Part shown: in pieces, positions 47,347 to 56,688 of the stretch
Layout: each line of letters begins with the position of its first letter
Numbering within the stretch: position 1 is the stretch's first letter
DNA from: Allobosea sp039673065
GTDB taxonomy: Bacteria; Pseudomonadota; Alphaproteobacteria; Rhizobiales; Beijerinckiaceae
Direction: 5' to 3'
DNA: 64,000 nucleotides
NCBI RefSeq assembly: GCF_039673065.1
Contig: NZ_JBDJKW010000005.1
Location: 205,394-269,393, forward strand
Program-made: the position numbers and the translations under genes
The notes under the pieces: model-generated
The model's input: the letters and a program-made list of their open reading frames with translations, nothing else
What the model was told of the DNA's origin: nothing
The model's database searches: none

Positions 47347-50094
47347 ATGAGCATGCAGCAGCCCGCCCCCGCGGCCCGGACGGCCCGGCGGCCCCTGCGC
47401 CGTTACCTGACAGCGCTCGTGCTGGTGGCGCTGCTGCCGGTGATCGTCTCGGCCTGCGTAGCGGTCTGGCGCGCCGGCTCCGCCTTCCGCGACGCCTCGG
47501 CCGACCAGTTGCTCGACACCGCCCAGGCGCTGTCGCGCGCGGTCGAGGGCGAGGTCAACCGCATGGTCACGCTGCTGCGGGTCACGGCGCGCAGCGCGCC
47601 CGCCGGCAACGCCACGCCGCCTTTGCCGATCGACGGGCAGATCTCGATCGAGGACCGGCCGCGCAGCGGCGCCGTCGCCGAGCCGGCGGAGGGCGATCTC
47701 GCCGGGGCGGCGGCGCGGGCGGACCGTCCGCTCGTCTCCAACCTGTTCAGCCACCAACCCGGCGGGCGCGTCCGGGTCGCGATCGCGGTGCCCCACCCGC
47801 AGGAGCGCGACCGCGCCCGCGTCGCCATGCTGACGATCGAGCCCGCCAGTCTGATCACCTCGCTGCAGAGCCGGACGCAGGCCTCGCCCGGCCTGCTCTT
47901 CGCGGTGACCGACGGGGCCGGCCAGGTCATCGCCCGCTCCGTCGATCCCGAGCGCCATATCGGCCAGCCCGTGCCCGAATGGGCGAAGCTCAAGGCGCTC
48001 GGCACCTCCTCCGGCACCTTCCGGGCGCTGACCAAGGAGGGCGAGCCGATCGTCTTCGCCTTCCAGGAGGTGCGCGGCACGCCGGGCTGGGTCGTCGTCG
48101 CCGGCGAACACTCCGCCGCCTTCGACGCACGCTGGCAGAAGCCGCTTCTGGGCCTGGCGGTCGGCGCCGGGCTCGCCATCCTGCTCGCACTGCTCGTCGC
48201 CGGCCGGATCGCCCGGCTGATCCTGGCGCCGGTCCGCGCGCTCGCGGCCCATGCCGCCGCGGTCGCCGCCGGCCGCGCATCCGGCCCCGCCAGCGCGATC
48301 CCGCCCTCCCCCATCGCCGAGTTCGAGGCGCTGCGGCACAGCCTCGACGCCGCGGAGAGCGCGCTGGTCGGCAGCGCCGAGGTCGAAAGGCGCGCCGCCG
48401 AGACGCTGGCGGCGAGCGAGCGACGCTACCGCGCGCTCGCCAAACTCGGCGCGCTGGTGTTCTGGCGCAGCACCGGCGACGGCGCCGTGACCGAGGCCGG
48501 CGGCTGGTCCGAGCTGACCGGCAAGCCCGAGGCGGCGGCACTCGGCTCGGGCTGGACAGCGAGCGTTCACCCGGCCGACCGGCCGATGGTGACGGCTGTG
48601 CTCGCGGAAGCCCGCTCGCACCAGCTGCCGCTCGACATCGAGTTCCGGATCGCCGGCGGCGACGGGCAGTGGCGCTGGGTGCGGGCCCGCGGCACGCCGA
48701 TGGTCGATGGCGGCACCATCACCGAATGGGTCGGCGTCTTCGAGGATATCGACGCGCGACGGCAAGCGCAGGCCCGCATCGCCCATATGGCGCATCACGA
48801 CGGCCTCACCGGTCTGCCCAACAGGCTGAGCTTCCGCGAGCGGCTGGAGCTCGCCGCGGCCGGCACCGGGCGCGGCCCGGCGGAGGCGGTGCTCTGCATC
48901 GACCTCGACCGCTTCAAGGAGGTCAACGACACGCTCGGCCACCCGGCCGGCGACGCGCTCTTGCGCGCCGTCACCGAGCGGTTGTGCGGCCAGGTCCGCG
49001 ACGGCGACGTGGTCGCCCGGCTCGGCGGCGACGAGTTCGCGATCGCGCAGGGTGCCGTGCCGCAGCCGGACGGCGCCGCGGCACTGGCTGCCCGGCTGGT
49101 CGAGGTGCTGGCGCAGCCCTTCGACCTCGACGGGCACCAGGTGGTGATCGGAGCGAGCATCGGCATCGCGCTGATCGGCCCGGGCGACCAGCCGGACACC
49201 GGGCTGAAGAACGCCGACATCGCGCTCTACCGCGCCAAGGAGGAGGGCCGCGGCCGCTTCTTCTTCTTCGAGCCGGCGATGGATGCGCGCATGCAGGCGC
49301 GTCGCGCCATGGAGCTGGCGCTGCGGCGCGGGCTCGCAGAGGAGCAGTTCGATCTGCTCTACCAACCGCAGGTGCGGACGCAGACCCGCGAGATCACCGG
49401 TTTCGAGGCGCTGCTGCGCTGGCGCCATCCGGAGCGCGGCCTGCTCGCCCCGGCGGAGTTCATCCCGCTGGCCGAGGAGATCGGGCTGATCCTGCCGATC
49501 GGCGAATGGGTGCTGGCGCGCGCCTGCGCCGACGCCGCGAAATGGCCGGACCGCATCAAGGTCGCGGTCAATGTCGCGCCGTCCCAGCTGACGCAGCGCG
49601 GCCTGCCGGACGCCGCCGCCCGCGCGCTCAAGGCCTCGGGCCTCGAGCCGTCGCGGCTGGAGATCGAGATCACCGAGAACGCGCTCACCGCCGATCTCGA
49701 AGCGGTGTCCGCGACCCTGTTCCGGCTGAAATCCATGGGCGTGCGCGTCACCATGGACGATTTCGGCACGGGCTATTCGTCGATCGGCTACCTGCGCAGC
49801 TTCCCGTTCGACAAGATCAAGATCGACGCCTCCTTCGTGCGCAGCCTCGGCGAGGAGGAGGAAAGCCGCGCCATCATCCGCGCGGTAACCGGGCTGTGCG
49901 ACAGCCTCGGCATCGCGACGACCGCCGAGGGGGTCGAGACCGCGGCGCAGCGCGACTTCCTGACGGCGGAGCGCTGCACCGAGATGCAGGGCTTCCTGTT
50001 CAGCGAGCCGCAGCCGGCGTCGCAGGTGCCGCAGCTTCTCGCGGCCGGGACGGGTCAGGCGCTGCCGCGCCCGCCCCTTCACATCGCCAAGTGA
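47347..50094 (+). CDS. Membrane GGDEF-EAL protein (c-di-GMP synthesis and breakdown)
   Basis: 915 aa. Two membrane segments (about 20-40 and 263-285) flank a periplasmic dCACHE-like sensor; a HAMP-like joint and PAS domain (about 370-480, FRIAGGDGQWRWVRARG) follow, then GGDEF (about 485-645) with RLGGDEFAI at 560-564 and inhibitory site RxxD at 551-554, and EAL (about 660-900) with FEALLRWRHPERG (E687), NVAPSQL, ITENAL, DDFGTGYSS and EGVET. Both catalytic halves look intact. ATG at 47347 replaces a longer frame without signal. Confidence 0.93.
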   Translation: MSMQQPAPAARTARRPLRRYLTALVLVALLPVIVSACVAVWRAGSAFRDASADQLLDTAQALSRAVEGEVNRMVTLLRVTARSAPAGNATPPLPIDGQISIEDRPRSGAVAEPAEGDLAGAAARADRPLVSNLFSHQPGGRVRVAIAVPHPQERDRARVAMLTIEPASLITSLQSRTQASPGLLFAVTDGAGQVIARSVDPERHIGQPVPEWAKLKALGTSSGTFRALTKEGEPIVFAFQEVRGTPGWVVVAGEHSAAFDARWQKPLLGLAVGAGLAILLALLVAGRIARLILAPVRALAAHAAAVAAGRASGPASAIPPSPIAEFEALRHSLDAAESALVGSAEVERRAAETLAASERRYRALAKLGALVFWRSTGDGAVTEAGGWSELTGKPEAAALGSGWTASVHPADRPMVTAVLAEARSHQLPLDIEFRIAGGDGQWRWVRARGTPMVDGGTITEWVGVFEDIDARRQAQARIAHMAHHDGLTGLPNRLSFRERLELAAAGTGRGPAEAVLCIDLDRFKEVNDTLGHPAGDALLRAVTERLCGQVRDGDVVARLGGDEFAIAQGAVPQPDGAAALAARLVEVLAQPFDLDGHQVVIGASIGIALIGPGDQPDTGLKNADIALYRAKEEGRGRFFFFEPAMDARMQARRAMELALRRGLAEEQFDLLYQPQVRTQTREITGFEALLRWRHPERGLLAPAEFIPLAEEIGLILPIGEWVLARACADAAKWPDRIKVAVNVAPSQLTQRGLPDAAARALKASGLEPSRLEIEITENALTADLEAVSATLFRLKSMGVRVTMDDFGTGYSSIGYLRSFPFDKIKIDASFVRSLGEEEESRAIIRAVTGLCDSLGIATTAEGVETAAQRDFLTAERCTEMQGFLFSEPQPASQVPQLLAAGTGQALPRPPLHIAK

Positions 50095-50104
50095 GGAAAG
50101 CGCC

Positions 50105-50122
50105 GGACGCCGTCAGGCGTCC
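50105..50122. terminator. Hairpin at convergent gene ends overlapping the ppdK stop
   Basis: GGACGCC-GTCA-GGCGTCC, 7-bp perfect stem, sits between the GGDEF-EAL stop (50094) and the ppdK coding end (stop 50113-50115 is in the loop). No U-run. Probable bidirectional 3'-end structure. Confidence 0.45.
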
Positions 50123-52797
50123 TTGGCCTTGATCGCGCCGAGCGCCGCCTGGGCGGCGGCGAGGCGGGCGATCGGCACGCGGAAGGGCGAGCACGAGACG
50201 TAGTCGAGCCCGACGCTCTCGCAGAAGCCGATCGAGGCCGGGTCGCCACCATGCTCGCCGCAAATGCCGAGCTTGATGCCGGGCCGGGCCTTGCGGCCGC
50301 GCTCCGCCGCCAGCCGCACCAGCTCGCCGACGCCTTCCTGGTCGATCGTCACGAAGGGATCGGCCTCGAGCAGGCCGCGCGCCGTGTAGGAGCCCAGGAA
50401 GGAGCCGGCGTCGTCGCGGCTGATGCCCAGCGTGGTCTGGGTCAGGTCGTTGGTGCCGAAGGAGAAGAATTCGGCGCTGGCCGCGATCTCGGCCGCCCGC
50501 AGCGCGGCGCGCGGCAGCTCGATCATGGTGCCGACCTGGTAGGTCAGCGCGGCGCCGGTCTCCTGGCGCACCGCCTCGGCCATGGCGTCGATGCGCGCCT
50601 TGACGAGGTCGAGCTCGGGCGAGCCCATCACGAGCGGTACCATCACCTCCGGGATGACCGGCTTGCCGGTCTCCTTGGCGGCGGCGATCGCCGCCTCGAA
50701 GATAGCGCGGGCCTGCATCTCGGCGATCTCGGGATAGGCGACGGCGAGGCGCACGCCGCGGAAGCCGAGCATCGGGTTGAACTCGTGCAGCTCGGCCGCC
50801 CGGCGGCGCAGCTTCTCCGGGCTGGTGCCCATCGCGGCCGCGACCTCCGCGATCTCCTCCTCGCTCTGCGGCAGGAACTCGTGCAGCGGCGGATCGAGCA
50901 GGCGGATCGTCACCGGCAGGCCGTGCATGATGGTGAAGAGCTCGACGAAATCCTGCCGCTGCATCGGCAGCAGCTTGGCCAGCGCAGCGCGGCGGCCGGC
51001 CTCGTCCTCGGAGAGGATCATCTCGCGCACCGCCAGGATACGGCCGGCGTCGAAGAACATGTGCTCGGTCCGGCACAGGCCGATGCCCTCGGCGCCGAAT
51101 TCGCGCGCCACCTTGGCGTCGCGCGGGGTCTCGGCATTGGCGCGGACCTTGAGGCGGCGCAGGCCGTCGGCCCAGCCCATCAGCGTGCGGAACTCGTCGG
51201 AGAATTCCGGCTGCTGCATCTTGACCTCGCCGAGCAGCACCTGGCCGTTGCCGCCGTCGATGGTGATGACGTCGCCGCCCTTGAGCACGGTCTGGCCGAC
51301 GCTCATCGTGCCGTTGGCGTAGTCGACCCGGATCTGGCCGGCGCCGGAGACGCAGGGCTTGCCCATGCCGCGCGCCACCACCGCCGCATGCGAGGTCATG
51401 CCGCCGCGGGTGGTGAGGATGCCCTCGGCGGCGTGCATGCCGTGAATGTCCTCGGGGCTGGTCTCGACCCGGACGAGGATGACCTTCCGGCCGGCCTTCT
51501 TCGCCGCCTCGGCGGCCTCGGAGGTGAAGACGATCTCGCCGGCGGCGGCGCCGGGCGAGGCCGGCAGGCCGGTGGTCAGCACCTTGCGCTCGGCCTTGGT
51601 GTCGATGGTCGGATGCAGCAGCTGGTCGAGCGCGCCGGGCTCGACACGGCCGACGGCTTCCTTCTCGCTGATCAGGCCTTCGCGGGCGAGATCGACCGCG
51701 ATGCGCAGCGCCGCCTTGGCGGTGCGCTTGCCGGACCGGGTCTGCAGCATCCAGAGCTTGCCCTCCTGGATGGTGAACTCCATGTCCTGCATGTCGCGAT
51801 AGTGCTTCTCCAGGATGCCGTAGATCCGGACCAGCTCGGCATAGGCCTCCGGCATCGCCTTCTCCATCGAAGGCTTGTCGGAGCCGGCGGCGATGCGGGC
51901 CACCTCGGTGATATCCTGCGGGGTGCGGATGCCGGCGACGACGTCCTCGCCCTGTGCGTTGATCAGGAACTCGCCATAGAGCGCGTTCTCGCCGGTCGAG
52001 GGATTGCGGGTGAAGGCGACGCCGGTCGCCGAGGTCTCGCCCATGTTGCCGAAGACCATCGACTGGACGTTGACCGCCGTGCCCCAGGAGGCGGGAATGG
52101 CGTTCAGCTCGCGATACTTGATGGCGCGGGCGTTCATCCAGGAGGAGAACACCGCCCCGACCGCACCCCAGAGCTGCTCCTGCGGATCCTGCGGGAAGTC
52201 CCTGCCGAGCTGCTTGCCGACGATCTCCTTGTAGCGCCCGACCAGCACCTTCCAGTCGTCGGCCGAGAGATCGGTGTCGAGATGGTGGCCCTTGCGCTCC
52301 TTGTAGTCCTCGAGCGCCTCCTCGAAGAGTCCGTGATCGATGTCGAGCACGACGTTCGCGTACATGGTGATGAAGCGACGATAGCTGTCCCAGGCGAAGC
52401 GGGCGTCACCGGAGGCCGCCGCCACCGCCGCGACCGTCTCGTCGTTCAGGCCGAGATTGAGGACGGTGTCCATCATGCCCGGCATCGAGGCGCGGGCGCC
52501 CGAGCGCACCGAGACCAGCAGCGGGTTGGCGGCGTCGCCGAAGGTCTTGCCGGTGAGGCGCCCCATCTCGGCGAGCGCGGCCTTGACCTGCGCCTCCAGC
52601 GCCGGCGGGAAGCTCTTGCCGTTGTCGTAATACCAGGTGCAGACCTCGGTGGTGATCGTGAAGCCGGGCGGCACGGGCAGGCCCAGATTGCTCATCTCGG
52701 CGAGGTTCGCCCCCTTGCCGCCGAGGAGGTTCTTCATCCCCGCCTCGCCCTCGGCCTTGCCGTCACCGAAGGTGTAGACCCACTTCTCGCCTGCCAT
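50113..52797 (-). CDS. ppdK: Pyruvate, phosphate dikinase
   Basis: 894 aa, full length. Interconverts pyruvate + ATP + Pi with PEP + AMP + PPi. Start MAGEKWVYTFGDG at 52797 with GAGG upstream; the frame open beyond it is unrelated. N-terminal ATP-grasp (NLLGGKGANLAEM, SVRSGARASMPGMMDTVLNLGL, STGENALYGEFL), mobile swivelling domain with phospho-His in TRGGMTSHAAVVARGMGKPCV, and C-terminal PEP barrel with NPMLGFRGVRL and FSFGTNDLTQTTLG. Ends at a hairpin shared with the convergent neighbour. Confidence 0.96.
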   Translation of the reverse strand: MAGEKWVYTFGDGKAEGEAGMKNLLGGKGANLAEMSNLGLPVPPGFTITTEVCTWYYDNGKSFPPALEAQVKAALAEMGRLTGKTFGDAANPLLVSVRSGARASMPGMMDTVLNLGLNDETVAAVAAASGDARFAWDSYRRFITMYANVVLDIDHGLFEEALEDYKERKGHHLDTDLSADDWKVLVGRYKEIVGKQLGRDFPQDPQEQLWGAVGAVFSSWMNARAIKYRELNAIPASWGTAVNVQSMVFGNMGETSATGVAFTRNPSTGENALYGEFLINAQGEDVVAGIRTPQDITEVARIAAGSDKPSMEKAMPEAYAELVRIYGILEKHYRDMQDMEFTIQEGKLWMLQTRSGKRTAKAALRIAVDLAREGLISEKEAVGRVEPGALDQLLHPTIDTKAERKVLTTGLPASPGAAAGEIVFTSEAAEAAKKAGRKVILVRVETSPEDIHGMHAAEGILTTRGGMTSHAAVVARGMGKPCVSGAGQIRVDYANGTMSVGQTVLKGGDVITIDGGNGQVLLGEVKMQQPEFSDEFRTLMGWADGLRRLKVRANAETPRDAKVAREFGAEGIGLCRTEHMFFDAGRILAVREMILSEDEAGRRAALAKLLPMQRQDFVELFTIMHGLPVTIRLLDPPLHEFLPQSEEEIAEVAAAMGTSPEKLRRRAAELHEFNPMLGFRGVRLAVAYPEIAEMQARAIFEAAIAAAKETGKPVIPEVMVPLVMGSPELDLVKARIDAMAEAVRQETGAALTYQVGTMIELPRAALRAAEIAASAEFFSFGTNDLTQTTLGISRDDAGSFLGSYTARGLLEADPFVTIDQEGVGELVRLAAERGRKARPGIKLGICGEHGGDPASIGFCESVGLDYVSCSPFRVPIARLAAAQAALGAIKAKDA

Positions 52798-52951
52798 GGC
52801 CCAGCCTCTTCCCATGTCGTCGACGGCGGAAACGCCCTCGCGCCGGAATGGTTCGCACCTGCGGGCGCCATCTGCTGCGCCGCACCAGTGCCGGGAGGTC
52901 ATGCCGAAAAGCGGATGAACAATCAATGAGCACGCAGCGATTGCCGCCCGC

Positions 52952-53446
52952 TCATCCGCGCGGTGTACGCGCCGCCTTCGGCCAGCGCAGCGGCCAGTTG
53001 ACCACGCGCTCGACCAGATCCTCCTCGTCGATCTCGTCCTCGGCGGCATGGACGCGGCCGCGCACCGAGATCCCGGCCGCGACCACCGTCTCGGGATCGC
53101 CGGAGACCAGCGGATGCCACCAGGGCAGGTCCCGGCCCTCGGCGACGAGCCGATAGCCACAGGTCGGCGGCAGCCAGGGCAGGCTGCGCACCTCCTGCGG
53201 CGTCAGCGTCACGCAGTCGGGCACGATGGTCGAGCGGTTGGGATAGTCGCGGCAGCGGCAGGTGCCGGCGTCGAACAGGCGGCAGCCGACATCGGTCGCG
53301 AAGATGCGCCCGCTATCCTCGTCCTCGAGCTTGACGAGGCAGCAGCGCCCGCAGCCGTCGCAGAGCGACTCCCATTCGGCAGCGTTCATCTGCTCGAGCG
53401 TCTTGGCGCGCCAGAACGGCATCGCGTCGGGAGTGTCGGTGGCCAT
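52952..53446 (-). CDS. YkgJ/YcgN-family cysteine cluster protein
   Basis: 164 aa. Ligates a metal, probably Fe-S or zinc, through CDGCGRCCLVK near residue 29 and Cys residues in DVGCRLFDAGTCRCRDYPNR and PDCVTLTP. Matches UPF0260 (YcgN) in length and in WE-SLCDGCGRCC and LPWLPPTCGYRL. Function unknown in the family. Lies 154 bp upstream of ppdK, same strand. Confidence 0.9.
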   Translation of the reverse strand: MATDTPDAMPFWRAKTLEQMNAAEWESLCDGCGRCCLVKLEDEDSGRIFATDVGCRLFDAGTCRCRDYPNRSTIVPDCVTLTPQEVRSLPWLPPTCGYRLVAEGRDLPWWHPLVSGDPETVVAAGISVRGRVHAAEDEIDEEDLVERVVNWPLRWPKAARTPRG

Positions 53447-53539
53447 GGCCGCTTATGCCCGGCGGCGACGCCTTAGGCAAAGGCCCGCGCGGAGCCGGCC
53501 CGACACCCGCAACTGACGCAGGGACACATCTGTTCTCTC

Positions 53540-53556
53540 ATTAGACTTATTCAAAT
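53540..53556 (+). promoter_or_regulatory. Candidate iron-responsive (Irr/RirA ICE-like) box
   Basis: ATTAGACTTATTCAAAT matches 12 of 16 defined bases of the palindromic iron control element TTTAGAA-T-N-ATTCTAAA used by Irr in Rhizobiales. It is 70 bp upstream of the iron-complex binding-protein ATG in an unusually AT-rich promoter region (53536-53586). Confidence 0.5.
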
Positions 53557-53626
53557 CTGTATAAATTGACCCTCTACTTATATCCTACTATCCGGAAAGC
53601 GACCTCATCATCGACGAGTACTCCCG

Positions 53627-54769
53627 ATGCACACACGTCGCCTCTTCCTGCGCGCCGTCGCGGCCCTTGCCGGGCTCGTCGGCCTCGCCCTTCCCGCCGC
53701 CGCCGAGACGATCACGGTGACCGACATCATCGGCCGCACGGTCAAGGTCGAGGCGCCGGTGAAGCGAATCATCCTGGGCGAAGGCCGGCAGATCTACTTC
53801 GTCGCGGCGCTCGATCGCGATGCGCCGTTCAAGCGCGTCGTCGGCTGGCGCGACGATCTCGGCAAGGCCGACCCGGACAGCTACAAGGCCTATCTCGCCC
53901 GCTATCCCGAAATCGCCAAGCTGCCGACCTTCGGCGGCATGAAGGAAGGCGCCTTCGACGTCGAGCAGGCGATCTCGCTCAAGCCCGACGTGCTATTCCT
54001 CAACATCGAGGCCAAGGTCGCCTCCGACGAGGCCAAGCTGGTCGAGAAGCTCGCCTCGGTCGGCATCCCGGTGGTCTATGTCGACTTCCGCGAGAAGCCC
54101 TTCGAGCACACCGAGCCGTCGATGCGGCTGATCGGCAAGCTGTTCGGCAAGGAGCAGATCGCCGAGGACTTCATCCGCTTCCGCGCCGAGCAGATCGCCC
54201 GCGTCACCGACGTGCTCGCCAAGGCCGGCGATGTGAAGCGCCCGCTGGTGATGGTCGAGCGTGCCGGCGGCTATTCCGACGATTGCTGCATGTCCTTTGG
54301 CGACGAGAACTTCGGCCGGATGACGGCGATCGCCGGCGGCCGCAACCTGGCGACGCCGCTGATCCCGGGCACCTTCGGCACGGTCAATCCCGAGCAGATC
54401 GTTGCCGCCAATCCCGACGTCGTCATCGTCACCGGCGGCAACTGGGACGCCTATGTGCCGGGCGGCAACTGGGTCGGGCTCGGCGAGGGCGCCGACATGA
54501 CGGAGGCGCGTCGCAAGCTGGTCAACCTGACGAAGCGCCCGGCCTTCGCCCAGACCCAGGCGGTGAAAGACGGCCGCGTCCACGCGATCTGGCACCAGTT
54601 CTACAACAGCCCCTACCAGTTCGTGGCGATCCAGCGCATCGCGACCTGGCTGCATCCGGAGCTGTTCAAGGATCTCGACCCCGACGCGACGATGAAGACG
54701 CTGCACGAGCGCTTCCTGCCGCTGCCCTATCGCCCCGGCCTGTGGGTCTCGCTCGGGGCCGGAAAATGA
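53627..54769 (+). CDS. Iron-complex ABC transporter substrate-binding protein (FecB/FepB-like)
   Basis: 380 aa. Secreted (HTRRLFLRAVAALAGLVGLALPAAAE, twin-Arg-like with cleavage after AAA). Type III helical-hinge binding protein: TVTDIIGRTVKVEAPVKRIILGEGRQIY, LKPDVLFLN, PVVYVDFREKPFEH, NPDVVIVTGG. Residues ERAGGYSDDCCMSFG are unusual, with a CC pair. First gene of an importer; the permease starts inside its stop (ATGA). Confidence 0.9.
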   Translation: MHTRRLFLRAVAALAGLVGLALPAAAETITVTDIIGRTVKVEAPVKRIILGEGRQIYFVAALDRDAPFKRVVGWRDDLGKADPDSYKAYLARYPEIAKLPTFGGMKEGAFDVEQAISLKPDVLFLNIEAKVASDEAKLVEKLASVGIPVVYVDFREKPFEHTEPSMRLIGKLFGKEQIAEDFIRFRAEQIARVTDVLAKAGDVKRPLVMVERAGGYSDDCCMSFGDENFGRMTAIAGGRNLATPLIPGTFGTVNPEQIVAANPDVVIVTGGNWDAYVPGGNWVGLGEGADMTEARRKLVNLTKRPAFAQTQAVKDGRVHAIWHQFYNSPYQFVAIQRIATWLHPELFKDLDPDATMKTLHERFLPLPYRPGLWVSLGAGK

Positions 54770-55842
54770 CGCTGGTCTCGGCCGCGCCCGCCGCGGCGAC
54801 GCAGGAGCGCGGCGCGAGCGCCTACCGCGCGCTCGCCTTCCGCCGCAAGCTGATCCTCGCCGGCCTCGCCGTCGCGCTGGTGGTCTGCCTCGTGGTCGAC
54901 CTGATGCTCGGCCCGGCGCGCTACAGCGCGGGCGAGGTCCTCTCGGCGCTGCTCTCGCCGTCGACGGTGCCGGCGGCGCTGCGCGTGGTGATCTGGGACA
55001 TCCGCCTGCCGGTCGCGCTGATGGCGGCGGTGACGGGCGCATCGCTGGCCATCGCCGGGGCGCAGATGCAGACCGTGCTCAACAACCCGCTGGCGAGCCC
55101 GTTCACGCTCGGCATCTCGGCGGCCGCCAGCTTCGGCGCCGCTCTGGCGCTGGTCTTCGGCGTGGCGATCGTGCCGCTGGCGATCGACTATGTCGTGCCG
55201 CTCAACGCCTTCGTCATGGCGATGGGCGCCTCGCTGCTGATCCACCTGCTCAGCCAGCGCCGCGGCGTCACCACCGAGACGGTGGTGCTGCTCGGCATCG
55301 CCCTGGTCTTCACCTTCAACGCGCTGCTCTCGCTGTTGCAGTTCTTCGCCTCCGAGCAGGCGCTGGGCGCGGTGGTGTTCTGGACCATGGGTTCGCTGAC
55401 CAAGGCGAACTGGCACAAGCTCGCGATCACCACCGTGGTGCTGGCGGTCTGCCTGCCGCTGTTCATGCGGCGCGCCTGGGCGCTGACAACGCTGCGCCTC
55501 GGCGACGAGAAGGCGGCGAGCTTCGGCATCGACGTGAAGCGGCTGCGCCTCGAGACCATGCTGCTGGTGGCGCTGCTCGCCTCCGTGCCGGTCGCCTTCG
55601 TCGGCACGATCGGCTTCATCGGCCTGGTCGGCCCGCATATCGCCCGCATGGTGATCGGCGAGGACCAGCGCTTCTTCATGCCGGCCTCGGCGCTGGCGGG
55701 CGCTGCCCTGCTCTCGGCCTCCTCCGTGGTCAGCAAGACACTGATCCCGGGGCTGATCTTCCCGATCAGCATCGTGACGGCGCTGGTCGGGGTGCCGTTC
55801 TTCTTCAGCCTGATCCTCACCAACAGGAGACGGTCATGGTGA
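54766..55842 (+). CDS. FecCD-type iron-complex ABC permease
   Basis: 358 aa, about nine to ten membrane segments. Signatures WDIRLPVALMAAVTGASLAIAGAQMQTVLNNPLASPFTLGISAAASFGAALAL (family motif) and FVGTIGFIGLVGPHIARMVIGEDQRFFMPASALAGAALL near the C-terminus contacting the ATPase. One permease gene, so a homodimer. Start overlaps the previous stop; ends 7 bp into the ATPase gene. Confidence 0.94.
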   Translation: MTLVSAAPAAATQERGASAYRALAFRRKLILAGLAVALVVCLVVDLMLGPARYSAGEVLSALLSPSTVPAALRVVIWDIRLPVALMAAVTGASLAIAGAQMQTVLNNPLASPFTLGISAAASFGAALALVFGVAIVPLAIDYVVPLNAFVMAMGASLLIHLLSQRRGVTTETVVLLGIALVFTFNALLSLLQFFASEQALGAVVFWTMGSLTKANWHKLAITTVVLAVCLPLFMRRAWALTTLRLGDEKAASFGIDVKRLRLETMLLVALLASVPVAFVGTIGFIGLVGPHIARMVIGEDQRFFMPASALAGAALLSASSVVSKTLIPGLIFPISIVTALVGVPFFFSLILTNRRRSW

Positions 55843-56633
55843 AGCGCCTCGCGCTCGAGGATGTCGGCATCGCCTATGGCAAGCGCGCCATCCTCGCCGG
55901 CATCACCACGCCGGAGATGAAGGGCGGCGAGGTCATCGCCGTGATCGGGCCGAACGCCGCCGGCAAGTCGAGCCTGTTCCGTCGCATCGCCGGGCTGATC
56001 GCCGGCACCGGTACGGTCCATGTCGCCAGCGAGACCGGCAAGGCGCCGTGCTACCTGCCGCAGGACAGCGCGGTGAACGCGGTGCTGACCGTCTACGAGT
56101 CGATCCTACTCGCCCGCAAGCAGGGCGGCGCCTGGGGCGTCGGCGACGAGGAGCTGGAGGCGATCGACAAGGCGCTGGCAGATCTCGATATCGCAGAGCT
56201 GGCCTTCCGCGGCCTCGGCGAGCTCAGCGGCGGCCAGCGCCAGCTGGTCTCGATCGCCCAGACGCTGGTGCGCCGGCCCGAGATCATGCTGCTCGACGAG
56301 CCGACCAGCGCGCTCGACCTGCACCGCCAGTTCGAGGTGCTGAGCCTGGTGACGCGACTCGCCCGCGAGCAGTCGATCTGCGTGCTGATCGCCATCCACG
56401 ACCTGAACCAGGCGCTGCGTATCGCCGACAAGGTGCTGGTGCTGGCCGGCGGGCGTCTCGTCGCCTTCGGCGAACCGCGCGAGATCATCACCCCGGCGCT
56501 GCTGGAGGAAGTCTACGGCGTCGTCGCCCGCGTCGACGTCAGCGACGCCGAGGCGCCCTTCGTGGTGGTGCAGGGCTCGGCGCGGCGGCCGCGGAGCGAC
56601 GCCGCCCTCGCCCCGGCGCTTGCGGCCGGCTGA
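55836..56633 (+). CDS. Iron-complex ABC transporter ATP-binding protein
   Basis: 265 aa. Walker A GPNAAGKSSLFRRIAG, Q-loop CYLPQDSAVNAVLTVYESIL, ABC signature ELSGGQRQLVSIAQTL, Walker B IMLLDEPTSALDL and switch His in IAIHDLNQALRIADKV. Close to FepC/HmuV ATPases. Overlaps the permease gene by 7 bp. Confidence 0.93.
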   Translation: MVKRLALEDVGIAYGKRAILAGITTPEMKGGEVIAVIGPNAAGKSSLFRRIAGLIAGTGTVHVASETGKAPCYLPQDSAVNAVLTVYESILLARKQGGAWGVGDEELEAIDKALADLDIAELAFRGLGELSGGQRQLVSIAQTLVRRPEIMLLDEPTSALDLHRQFEVLSLVTRLAREQSICVLIAIHDLNQALRIADKVLVLAGGRLVAFGEPREIITPALLEEVYGVVARVDVSDAEAPFVVVQGSARRPRSDAALAPALAAG

Positions 56634-56688
56634 GCGGCGTGGTTCTGGAGCCGCTCGCAGGACGGCGGGATGTCACGGGCGGCACGGC

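Noticed and set aside
47290..50082. Minus-strand frame of 930 codons opposite the GGDEF-EAL gene
   Set aside because: Same explanation; the plus strand has intact domains in the correct frame.
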